From: SVTX01 sp045538195
Lineage (GTDB): Bacteria; Bacillota; Clostridia; Oscillospirales; CAG-272
Assembly (NCBI GenBank): GCA_045538195.1
Contig: JAZSRA010000008.1
Span: 1-22,722, forward strand
Direction: 5' to 3'
Length of the DNA: 22,722 nt
Shown here: positions 16,415-22,722 of the stretch, in pieces
Layout of the letters: each line of letters opens with the position of its first letter
How positions within the stretch are numbered: position 1 is the stretch's first letter
Notes under the pieces: model-generated
What the model was told of the DNA's origin: nothing
Seen by the model: only the letters and a program-made list of their open reading frames with translations
Databases searched by the model: none
Position numbers and translations under genes: made by a program

Positions 16415-16423
16415 TTAAAATTC

Positions 16424-16465
16424 AAGGGATATTTTAGGATTCATATATAAAATATCCCTTCTTTT
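16424..16465 (+). terminator. Terminator after alaS
   Basis: Bases 16424-16436 pair perfectly with 16448-16460 (13 bp, AAGGGATATTTTA arm, 11-nt loop), followed by CTTTT. It lies 9 bp after the alaS stop. The T-tail is short, so some read-through into the next gene is plausible; that gene has no clear promoter of its own. Confidence 0.8.
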
Positions 16466-16508
16466 AGAAAATTAACTCGAAAATTGTCATTTTAAGGAGA
16501 AAAGACTA

Positions 16509-17252
16509 ATGCTTTGGGGAAATTTCAGTATTTCGCACATCATTTCTTTGATATTTGCGGCTTTGATGATCATTGGACTTTATTTTGCAGTATTCAAATT
16601 GCCCAAAAAGATCCAGATCATTATTATCGGAATACTTTCTTTTTCGGGAATATCGGCAATAATTTATAATCTCGTAACCTGGGGATCTCCTCTTGAATAT
16701 CTTCCTTTCCATCTTTGCTCAATAAATGCCATTCTTTTGCCGATCGCAATATTTACTAAGAATAAAACCATTGGCAACTTACTTTTGTTTTGGTGCATAG
16801 GCGCAGTCCTTGCCTTGGTATTCAATAACGCTATGGCAGATGTTGAGCTTTGCTCTTTGACGTTTGCATTTTATTATTTCCCGCACGTGCTTGAATTCGG
16901 AATCCCGATAATTCTGTTCAAGCTCGGAATAATTAAAAAGGATTTTAAATGCCTTGTCCCTACGCTCGGTATAACCGTGGCTATCTTTACCGTGGTGCAT
17001 TTTATTAACGTGGGGTTGAATAATTATTTCATAAGCAACAATATTCTAGATTACAGTGGTGAGATAGTTCAAGTCAACTATATGTTCACAATAAGCGACG
17101 GAGGTACACCCGGACTCAGTCTGCTGTATAGCATTCTTCCTGTCTCCTATTGGTATCTCTATCTTTTGATCCCGTTTATTGCATTGTACCTATCTATAGT
17201 ATATCTTCCTCAAATAATTACAATAATCAAATCGAAGAAGAGAACGAAATAA
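16509..17252 (+). CDS. YwaF/TMEM164-family integral membrane protein
   Basis: The product has 247 residues and about seven predicted membrane segments (roughly 8-27, 34-56, 68-82, 90-107, 117-136, 148-166, 208-238). It has short loops and a basic tail (KSKKRTK). LPFHLCSINAILLPIAIF matches the conserved LPLHLC-type signature of the TIGR02206/YwaF family, related to animal TMEM164. A glycerolipid acyltransferase activity is reported for the animal protein; the bacterial role is not established, and the conserved His and Cys here (in FHLC) would be the residues of interest. AAGGAG about 10 nt upstream supports the start. I found no promoter in the 94 bases before it, so it probably depends on read-through from alaS. 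A 17-bp perfect terminator follows. Confidence 0.8.
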   Translation: MLWGNFSISHIISLIFAALMIIGLYFAVFKLPKKIQIIIIGILSFSGISAIIYNLVTWGSPLEYLPFHLCSINAILLPIAIFTKNKTIGNLLLFWCIGAVLALVFNNAMADVELCSLTFAFYYFPHVLEFGIPIILFKLGIIKKDFKCLVPTLGITVAIFTVVHFINVGLNNYFISNNILDYSGEIVQVNYMFTISDGGTPGLSLLYSILPVSYWYLYLLIPFIALYLSIVYLPQIITIIKSKKRTK

Positions 17253-17271
17253 GCTTGTTCAAAATTTTGCT

Positions 17272-17308
17272 ATAAAAAAGAGAAAGCCGCTGGCTTTCTC
17301 TTTTTTAT
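17272..17308. terminator. Perfect two-way terminator between convergent genes
   Basis: Bases 17272-17288 pair without mismatch with 17292-17308 (17 bp, 3-nt loop GCT). The stem contains six A/T pairs at each base, so the T-tract is part of the stem on both strands. It ends the plus-strand YwaF-family gene and, on the minus strand, the MutS-like gene whose stop is at 17310. Confidence 0.92.
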
Positions 17309-17309
17309 A

Positions 17310-18920
17310 TTATTTACCTATTTTTTTGAGAATGTTATCATAGGTCAAGCCGTATCTCTCGGCAATATCGTGAGCATAACTCTTTCCATCGGGCTTTGCG
17401 CGGTAGACCTTAAACGATCTTTTGCCTTCCTCAATGCCTGCTACAAGAGTGTCTATCTTAACGCCACCCTTTGATACCGACTCGGCGTTGATTCGGTCTA
17501 TCTCCGAGGCAAGTTCATGAAGGTGTGTGGCGAATAGGCAACGGCAACCGACCATTGAAATGCCCGAAAGCACCTCGCTCGCGATGTAAGAACCCTCGTA
17601 AGAACCGGTAGAGGAGAATGACTCGTCAAGAAGCACCAGGCTGTGCTTTGTAACACAATCAAATATTTCGCCAAGTCTCGCGCACTCCTCTCCAAGACGT
17701 CCCTTGTCGATAGTATCGTCGGCGCCCGTGGGGAAGTGAGTGAAAATAGCGTCGGCAGGGCTTATTCTTGCGTTTTTCGCGGGAACGAACATTCCAAGCT
17801 GCATCATAACGATACAGAGACCCATAGCGCAGGTGATGACCGACTTACCACCTCGGTTGGGACCTGTAAGAACGTATATAGTTGCGTCGTTTTCATTAAA
17901 TCTTACGTCGTTGGGAACTATCTCCTCGCCCTCGGGCAATTTCAGCGCCACCGCAGGGTTGTAAAGGTCGTCTGCATCAAAAACGCACTCGTCCATAGGT
18001 GCAACTGCGGGTTCTGTCAGCCAACAGCCCTTTGCCTCAAGCTTTTTTAGCATTTCTGTGCCTTTGACCACAAATTCTATCTCGGGCATAAGTCCCAGAA
18101 GAAAATCGGTATTTTCAAGAACGTAGGATTGAACTATCTTTTTCCAAGATTTGAGGGAAGAATGATAAACCTCGTTAATCGCAGAGTTGAAGGCAGTAGA
18201 CAAAGCAGTTTTTTGTGTATCGGACTGCTTTTTGCCAAAGGGAACGAGATTTGCTATGCAGGTGTATTCGTCGTGCTTAAAATTGAGACGAAGTATCTTG
18301 TCAAGTGTATCACCGGATTTGAACGGCTGAGAATTTACTGACAGAACTCCCGCATATTGGGGGCGAAGCTGTGCGTCGAGATTGACACCGATCGAAACGC
18401 TCTTGATCTCCCGTACTCGCTTTGTCAGCTCGTTAAGCTTCTCGTTCAGCTCCTTGTAGTAGTCAGACTCGGCAAGATAACTGATGCGTTCTTCAAGGGT
18501 TTTAAACGCGCGGCTTTTAAGCTCGTCCTTAATATTCGACAAGCCGCTGTAAAGTATATCTATGCAAGAGATATACAGCTCAATTTCGGTGATGCTGGAG
18601 AGATAATCGTCGTCTCTGCCGCTGTCTGCTTCAAGACGGCGAAGCTCGGTAACGTCGGAGAGTACGGGCATAAGCTTATTCAAGGTCTCCGAAAGCGCGG
18701 AACAGCTCATCATATCAGAGAAAACCTCATTTCTGTATTTCATCACCTCGTGTGAGAGCGTGAAATATTCGGAAAGCTCGGAGCTTTTAAGATCAAGTAT
18801 CTCGGTCATACCAAGCTCCTCAAGAGTATACATATCGATATCGGGGCGATTCTCGTCCGAATAGTGATATATTTTACTTTCCGCATCGGGATATAACAAA
18901 CTGAAATTTGTAAGATCCAT
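17310..18920 (-). CDS. MutS-like ATPase lacking the mismatch-recognition domain
   Basis: The product has 536 residues, much shorter than MutS (about 850) or MutS2 (about 780). The C-terminal MutS domain V ATPase carries the Walker A motif TGPNRGGKS (352-360, where most MutS proteins have GPNMGGKS/T). It also has the helix-turn region GADDTIDKGRLGEECARLGEIF (399-420), Walker B LVLLDES (428-434) and the switch ATHLHEL (464-470). Residues 40-300 are mostly helical and resemble the MutS lever/clamp region. The N-terminal mismatch-binding domain and the MutS2 Smr nuclease domain are both absent. It therefore belongs to the poorly characterised short MutS-related proteins; mismatch repair cannot be assumed. 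GGAG before the ATG supports the start. It lies 14 bp after a PHP phosphoesterase in the same operon. Confidence 0.88.
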   Translation of the reverse strand: MDLTNFSLLYPDAESKIYHYSDENRPDIDMYTLEELGMTEILDLKSSELSEYFTLSHEVMKYRNEVFSDMMSCSALSETLNKLMPVLSDVTELRRLEADSGRDDDYLSSITEIELYISCIDILYSGLSNIKDELKSRAFKTLEERISYLAESDYYKELNEKLNELTKRVREIKSVSIGVNLDAQLRPQYAGVLSVNSQPFKSGDTLDKILRLNFKHDEYTCIANLVPFGKKQSDTQKTALSTAFNSAINEVYHSSLKSWKKIVQSYVLENTDFLLGLMPEIEFVVKGTEMLKKLEAKGCWLTEPAVAPMDECVFDADDLYNPAVALKLPEGEEIVPNDVRFNENDATIYVLTGPNRGGKSVITCAMGLCIVMMQLGMFVPAKNARISPADAIFTHFPTGADDTIDKGRLGEECARLGEIFDCVTKHSLVLLDESFSSTGSYEGSYIASEVLSGISMVGCRCLFATHLHELASEIDRINAESVSKGGVKIDTLVAGIEEGKRSFKVYRAKPDGKSYAHDIAERYGLTYDNILKKIGK

Positions 18921-18934
18921 TTTTAACTCCAGAT

Positions 18935-19765
18935 TTATATTTTTACAACTGTTTTCTTGCCGTCACGGACGACGAGAATATCATTAAGACCAACAGAGCG
19001 GAGAAGATCGAACCCTTCGTCAACACACTCGCCAATATGCTCTGGGGAGTGGGAGTCGGTGCCTACGGTGATAAGTCTGCCTCCACATTCCTTATAGAGT
19101 GACAAAAACTCACGGTCTGGCATTGCAAATCCAAGACCTTTCCAAAGTGTTGAAACGTTGACCTCAAGCGCAATATCCTTTGCGATCATCTTCTTGAAAA
19201 GTGCCTCTGCCGCATCTGCGTGCTTCATAAAATCGTAACGATTTCCCGAAAGAGCGCAATAGCGGTAGATATAGGTAAGATGGGCTATTGTGTCAACCTT
19301 GTCGAAGGTATCAACCACCTCGCAAAGCTCGCCGCAGTAACGCTCAAACATGTGACCGATATAGGAGTGCTGCATACTTGCGAAGATGCTGGCAAAATCC
19401 CAGTAATAGAAGTCAACGGCACCTCGCACGTTATGTATAGAGCCAATTATAAAATCGTAATCGTACTTTGAAAGAAGGAGCTTTGCCTCCTCGGGGCATT
19501 GGTTGTACTGACCGATCTCGATTCCGTAAGCGAGATTCAGCTTGCCAGCGTATTTTTCCTTTGCAGCCACTATCTCACGGTAGTGATTGTCTGCGTCAAA
19601 TTCGGGATACGCCGCTTCAGCTTTCCAGTTGCACTCAAAGTGGTCGGTGATGGCAAGATCGGTCAGGCCGTTCGCGATCGCAGCCTCACAGAGAGCATTA
19701 GGGGAGGAATCTTTGGCTCCGTCAAAAGAGAAATACGTGTGTGTGTGATAGTCGCATTTAAACAT
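18935..19765 (-). CDS. PHP-domain phosphoesterase, histidinol-phosphatase (HisJ/HisK) family
   Basis: The product has 276 residues. ATG 19765 is chosen: GGAG (19775-19772) lies 6 nt upstream, and the longer reading from a TTG at 19777 would overlap it. Metal-binding PHP motifs are CDYHTHTYFSFDG (4-16, His7 and His9), ITDHFE (39-44, Asp41/His42), YGIEIG, IIGSIHN and the C-terminal GTDSHSPEHIG. This is the pattern of HisJ-type histidinol phosphatases, which remove phosphate in the penultimate step of histidine synthesis. No his gene is adjacent, so a different phosphate or phosphodiester substrate is possible. It is the first gene of a two-gene operon with the MutS-like ATPase. A PHP nuclease/phosphatase next to a DNA ATPase is worth noting, but the sequence shows metabolic-type HisJ features. 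Confidence 0.85.
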   Translation of the reverse strand: MFKCDYHTHTYFSFDGAKDSSPNALCEAAIANGLTDLAITDHFECNWKAEAAYPEFDADNHYREIVAAKEKYAGKLNLAYGIEIGQYNQCPEEAKLLLSKYDYDFIIGSIHNVRGAVDFYYWDFASIFASMQHSYIGHMFERYCGELCEVVDTFDKVDTIAHLTYIYRYCALSGNRYDFMKHADAAEALFKKMIAKDIALEVNVSTLWKGLGFAMPDREFLSLYKECGGRLITVGTDSHSPEHIGECVDEGFDLLRSVGLNDILVVRDGKKTVVKI

Positions 19766-19796
19766 AATAAACTCCAAAATATTATATTGATTATAT

Positions 19797-19825
19797 ATTA
19801 TACCATATTTTTGAGAATTTGTATA
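19797..19825 (-). promoter_or_regulatory. Probable promoter of the PHP-MutS-like operon
   Basis: On the minus strand, TATAAT (19802-19797) preceded by TGG (extended -10). A weak -35 TATACA (19825-19820) lies at 17 bp. The leader to the ATG is about 25 nt. Confidence 0.55.
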
Positions 19826-19875
19826 TAGGTTTGAAAATTATTTTCGTAAAAATATATAAAAATCATCAAATACAC

Positions 19876-19904
19876 TTGCAAAACCCAATAAAATGTGATA
19901 CAAT
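19876..19904 (+). promoter_or_regulatory. Promoter of the uxaC operon
   Basis: TTGCAA at 19876-19881, 17 bp and TACAAT at 19899-19904, with TGA directly before the -10. The leader to the ATG is about 28 nt. I see no obvious operator palindrome overlapping it. Confidence 0.75.
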
Positions 19905-19938
19905 AAAAATGTATATTTATATTTAATGGAGAATCACT

Positions 19939-21357
19939 ATGAAAAACTTTATGGACAAGAATTTTCTGCTTGAAAATCCTACGGCAGAGTGGCTTTATCA
20001 CGAATACGCAGAAAAGCTGCCGATAATTGATTATCATTGTCATTTAGTACCTGCGGAAATTGCGGAAAACAAGAAATTTTCCAACATCACAGAGCTTTGG
20101 CTCTACGCCGACCATTACAAGTGGCGCGCAATGCGAAGCTGCGGTGTTGACGAAAAATATATCACGGGCGATGGCTCGGATTTTGAAAAATTCCGTGAAT
20201 TTTGCCGCATTATGCCTCTGCTTATCGGAAATCCAGTCTACCATTGGAGTCATCTTGAGCTTCGCAGATATTTTGACTGTGATCTGACTATAAACGCTGA
20301 AAATTGCGAAAAAATATGGAAAGAGACATCGGAGAAGTTGGCGCGCGACAATTTCGGAGCGAGAGATTACATTAAAAACTCAAACGTCAAGCTCCTTTGT
20401 ACCACCGACGACCCTGCAGACGATCTGCATTATCATAAAGAGATCATGGAATCGGGATTTGAGGTGCAGGTTCTCCCCGCGTTCCGTCCCGACAAGGGCT
20501 TGAACATTGAAAGAAAGGGAATTGCCGACTACATTGCGACTCTCGGCAAGAGTACGGGCGTTGAGATCACCGATTACGATAGCCTTTGTAAGGCTTATCT
20601 TATCTCCCTTGACCGTTTCGATGCTCTGGGTTGCAAGACCGCAGACCACGGAATGGACAATTACATTTCTTTTGCTAAACCCGATAAATATCACGCAAAC
20701 GAGATATTTAAAAAAGCGCTTGCAAGCGACGGTGCCGACGTAAGCGACGCCGATCTTGCTCTCTGGAAAACCCAGATGATGCGTTTCTTCGGTCTTGAAT
20801 ACGTCAAGAGAAATTGGGTGCTTCAGCTTCACTACGGCGTGCTTCGCAATCCCAACAAGACTATGTTTGCCCGTCTCGGTCCCGACTCGGGTTACGATAC
20901 TATCCACGCGCAGAACTGTATTGCCGATATGGCATCTCTCCTCAACTATTTGCAGGAGAACGAAGCTCTTCCCAAGACTATCATTTATCCTATAAACCCC
21001 TCGGACAACGCGGCGGTCGGCACTCTTTGCGGAAGCTTTTGCCGCGGCGACGGAAGCAATACCCCTACGGTGGTTCAGGGAAGCGGATGGTGGTTCAATG
21101 ACAACATCGACGGAATGGAAGCCCAAATGAAGAGCTTTGCTAACCTTGCAAGTCTCGGTAACTTCCTTGGTATGCTTACAGATTCAAGGAGCTTTATGTC
21201 CTATCCAAGACACGAATATTTCCGCAGAATTCTCTGCAACATTATCGGAAGCTGGGTTGAAAAGGGACTTTATCCCGACAAGGGTGCAGCTGCGGAGATA
21301 GTCGAACGCATATCCTATTATAATACTGTCAAGTACTTCGGTTTTGAAGTAAATTAA
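19939..21357 (+). CDS. uxaC: Glucuronate/galacturonate isomerase
   Basis: The product has 472 residues, full length for UxaC. It converts D-glucuronate to D-fructuronate and D-galacturonate to D-tagaturonate, the entry step of hexuronate breakdown. Landmarks are KNFLLENPTAEWLYHEYA (7-24), the metal-binding IIDYHCHL (29-36, His33 and His35), the TTDDPADDLHYH stretch, and C-terminal GLYPDKGAAAEIVERISYYNTVKYFGF, all typical of the family. GGAG 8 nt before ATG 19939 supports the start. The next two genes follow at 32 and 11 bp and should be cotranscribed. The usual partners uxaA, uxaB, uxuA, uxuB, kdgK and kdgA are not in the window, so the downstream steps must be encoded elsewhere. Confidence 0.97.
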   Translation: MKNFMDKNFLLENPTAEWLYHEYAEKLPIIDYHCHLVPAEIAENKKFSNITELWLYADHYKWRAMRSCGVDEKYITGDGSDFEKFREFCRIMPLLIGNPVYHWSHLELRRYFDCDLTINAENCEKIWKETSEKLARDNFGARDYIKNSNVKLLCTTDDPADDLHYHKEIMESGFEVQVLPAFRPDKGLNIERKGIADYIATLGKSTGVEITDYDSLCKAYLISLDRFDALGCKTADHGMDNYISFAKPDKYHANEIFKKALASDGADVSDADLALWKTQMMRFFGLEYVKRNWVLQLHYGVLRNPNKTMFARLGPDSGYDTIHAQNCIADMASLLNYLQENEALPKTIIYPINPSDNAAVGTLCGSFCRGDGSNTPTVVQGSGWWFNDNIDGMEAQMKSFANLASLGNFLGMLTDSRSFMSYPRHEYFRRILCNIIGSWVEKGLYPDKGAAAEIVERISYYNTVKYFGFEVN

Positions 21358-21389
21358 TAAAAATACATATATTTTAAGGAGGAACAAAA

Positions 21390-21611
21390 ATGTACGTTGT
21401 TAAGGAAGAAAAGAAGGTTAACGTTCTCAAGATCGTTCTTATTTCCACAGCTATCGCGGCAGCTGTTGGAGCTGTTGTTGCGGCAGTCATTATTATCTGG
21501 AAAAAGAAGAAGAACGCAAACAAGCAGATCGAGGAAGAGATCGACGCGGCTATCGACGCAGCATTTGCTGAAGAAGAAGTTGCAGAGGTAGTTTCGGTTG
21601 ATGTCGTTTAA
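21390..21611 (+). CDS. Small single-pass membrane protein, unknown function
   Basis: The product has 73 residues. I do not recognise the family. A short charged N-terminus (MYVVKEEKKVN) leads into one clear membrane helix (about 12-36, rich in Val, Ile and Ala). Four lysines (38-41) follow, then an acidic, alternating Glu/Asp-Ala helix (47-66). By the positive-inside rule, the C-terminus is probably cytoplasmic. A very good ribosome site (AAGGAGG, 21376-21382) 7 nt before the ATG suggests strong translation. It sits between uxaC and a dehydrogenase with no room for another promoter, so it should be made together with them. The layout resembles YtxH-like small membrane proteins only loosely. 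It could be a scaffold or transporter helper, but nothing in the sequence proves this. Confidence 0.75.
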   Translation: MYVVKEEKKVNVLKIVLISTAIAAAVGAVVAAVIIIWKKKKNANKQIEEEIDAAIDAAFAEEEVAEVVSVDVV

Positions 21612-21622
21612 TTTTACGCGTG

Positions 21623-22570
21623 ATGAAAATAACCTTTCTTGATGCATCGACTATCGGTTCTGATGTTGATCTCTCACTCTTTGAGAAATACGGCGAGCTT
21701 CGTGTCTACGGCTCTACTACACAAGAAGAATTCGTTGACCACGTTGCCGACAGTGAAGTAATTATTGTCAATAAATTGAAGGTGGGCAGATATAATCTGC
21801 CCGCTTGTCGAAAAGTTCGGCTTATATGCGTCACCGCAACGGGATTTGACAATATCGACACCGAGTATTGCCGTGAAAACGGTATCGCGGTATGCAACGT
21901 CGTTGGCTATTCCACGCAAAACGTGGCGCAGTTGACGGTAGCTATGGTACTGTCTTTAATATGTCATCTGACCGAATACAACCGCTCTGTTACCGACGGC
22001 AGTTATACCCGCGGCGGAGTCGCCAATATCCTCAAACCTGTATATCATGAAATATTTGGCAAAACTTGGGGAATAGTTGGATACGGAAATATAGGTAAGC
22101 AGGTGGGTGTGGTTGCCAAGGCACTTGGTTGCCGCGTTCTCGTCTACAAGCGAACACCTATCGACGGAGAGGAGTGCGTTGATATCGACACGATCTGTCG
22201 CAAGTCCGACATAATCTCGGTACACACTCCGCTTAATGACGCCACCAGAGGGCTTATAAGCAGTGAGCGTATCGCTATGATGAAAAATGACGCTATAATC
22301 GTCAACGTAGCGCGTGGCGCGGTCTGTGATGAAGCCGCTATCGCCGAAGCTATACTTGAAGGAAAGCTCGGAGGTGTAGGTGTCGACGTTTATTCGAAGG
22401 AGCCTTTCGGAGAAGATCACCCTATGGCGCGTATCGCCGGACTTGACAACGTAATTCTGACACCTCATATGGCTTGGGGGTCATATGAGGCAAGAGTCCG
22501 TTGCTGCGAGGAGATTGTTCTCAATATTGAGTCGTTTATCAACGGCGAAAGACGAAACAGAATCGTCTGA
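21623..22570 (+). CDS. D-isomer-specific 2-hydroxyacid dehydrogenase
   Basis: The product has 315 residues. It reduces a 2-keto acid to a D-2-hydroxy acid, or the reverse, with NAD(P)H. The cofactor loop GIVGYGNIGKQVG is at 150-162. The catalytic set is Arg231 (NVARGAVCDE, 228-237), Glu260 (SKEPF) and His282 (TPHMAWGS). After beta-2 the sequence reads LVYKRTP (173-179), without the acidic residue of strict NAD+ enzymes, so NADP(H) use is plausible. The general pattern is that of glycerate/hydroxypyruvate reductases. ATG 21623 is used; a GTG directly before it (21620) is also possible. There is no clear Shine-Dalgarno site, and the gap to the upstream stop is 11 bp, so coupling is likely. Linkage to uxaC hints at a sugar-acid substrate, but this is inference. 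Confidence 0.88.
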   Translation: MKITFLDASTIGSDVDLSLFEKYGELRVYGSTTQEEFVDHVADSEVIIVNKLKVGRYNLPACRKVRLICVTATGFDNIDTEYCRENGIAVCNVVGYSTQNVAQLTVAMVLSLICHLTEYNRSVTDGSYTRGGVANILKPVYHEIFGKTWGIVGYGNIGKQVGVVAKALGCRVLVYKRTPIDGEECVDIDTICRKSDIISVHTPLNDATRGLISSERIAMMKNDAIIVNVARGAVCDEAAIAEAILEGKLGGVGVDVYSKEPFGEDHPMARIAGLDNVILTPHMAWGSYEARVRCCEEIVLNIESFINGERRNRIV

Positions 22571-22618
22571 TAAATAAACTTTAGAGGCTGGCTCATTAAG
22601 TCGGCTTAAATAAGAAAA

Positions 22619-22666
22619 AAACGGATACTCTTTACCGAAAAGGTATTGAGTATCCGTTTGCTTTTT
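22619..22666 (+). terminator. Terminator of the uxaC operon
   Basis: The outer stem pairs 22619-22630 with 22648-22659 (12 bp). After a 2x2 internal loop, TACC (22633-22636) pairs with GGTA (22642-22645). The plus strand then reads GCTTTTT. On the minus strand the stem is followed by six or more T, so it can also stop transcripts entering from the right. Confidence 0.85.
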
Positions 22667-22674
22667 GGTATAAT
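22646..22674 (+). promoter_or_regulatory. Outward-facing promoter overlapping the last terminator
   Basis: TTGAGT at 22646-22651, 17 bp and TATAAT at 22669-22674, with TGG directly before the -10. The -35 lies in the 3' arm of the terminator hairpin. A purine stretch AGCGAGG (22702-22708) may be a ribosome site for a plus-strand gene starting just past the window edge. Bases 22668-22676 also form a 9-bp inverted repeat with 22709-22717. Confidence 0.6.
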
Positions 22675-22722
22675 TAAATCGCCAAAAATAATCCACCACA
22701 AAGCGAGGTAATTATACAACAA

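Noticed and set aside
17310..19765. A defence system built from the MutS-like ATPase and PHP enzyme
   Set aside because: The surroundings are housekeeping genes, there are no other defence genes, and the PHP protein has HisJ-type features; kept only as an operon of interest.
20380..21126. A 248-codon minus-strand frame inside uxaC
   Set aside because: It is antisense to a full-length uxaC and has no recognisable motif; a codon-bias shadow.

Overview
The window looks like chromosomal DNA of an uncultured, gut-type Clostridia (Firmicutes). This is inferred from the moderate GC content with AT-rich intergenic gaps, the strong purine-rich Shine-Dalgarno sites, the U-tailed hairpin terminators, and gene content such as type II pantothenate kinase, an RqcH/NFACT protein, UxaC and a YwaF-family membrane protein. 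I see no transposase, phage gene, CRISPR array, rRNA or intact tRNA. No gap between genes exceeds 300 bases.

Layout from left to right. (1) Positions 1-140 hold a strong hairpin terminator and a small structured island whose minus strand ends in a tRNA-like 3' tail; it is either an unidentified small RNA or a tRNA/att remnant. (2) 199-2710: promoter, DegT-type PLP aminotransferase and Gfo/Idh/MocA oxidoreductase, then a terminator. This is a two-gene module of the kind that makes amino sugars or aminocyclitols. (3) 2729-5534: promoter, a glycogen branching enzyme that reads like the eukaryotic (GBE1/GH13_8) type, and a HAD phosphatase, ending at a two-way terminator. (4) Minus strand 5548-11422: glutamine-dependent NAD+ synthetase, a long-chain acyl-CoA-synthetase-like enzyme and RqcH, each with its own promoter. 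(5) Plus strand 11408-13648: type II pantothenate kinase and a Ste24-like M48 membrane protease. The pantothenate kinase promoter interlocks with the divergent rqcH promoter. (6) 13659-17252: a 12-bp tandem repeat and strong promoter, alaS, and a YwaF/TMEM164-family membrane protein. (7) Minus strand 19825-17310: a PHP phosphoesterase followed by a MutS-like ATPase that lacks the mismatch-recognition domain. (8) Plus strand 19876-22666: uronate isomerase UxaC, a 73-residue single-pass membrane protein and a D-2-hydroxyacid dehydrogenase. (9) A promoter overlapping the last terminator fires out of the right edge.

Most genes are housekeeping or central metabolism: NAD+ and CoA cofactor synthesis, translation and its quality control, glycogen and uronate use. 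The less ordinary items are the left-edge RNA-like island, the aminotransferase/dehydrogenase pair, the eukaryote-type branching enzyme, the short MutS-like protein with its PHP partner, the small membrane protein in the uronate operon, and the promoter architecture. All ten promoters I could place have a 17-bp spacer, and nine carry an extended -10 TGn.
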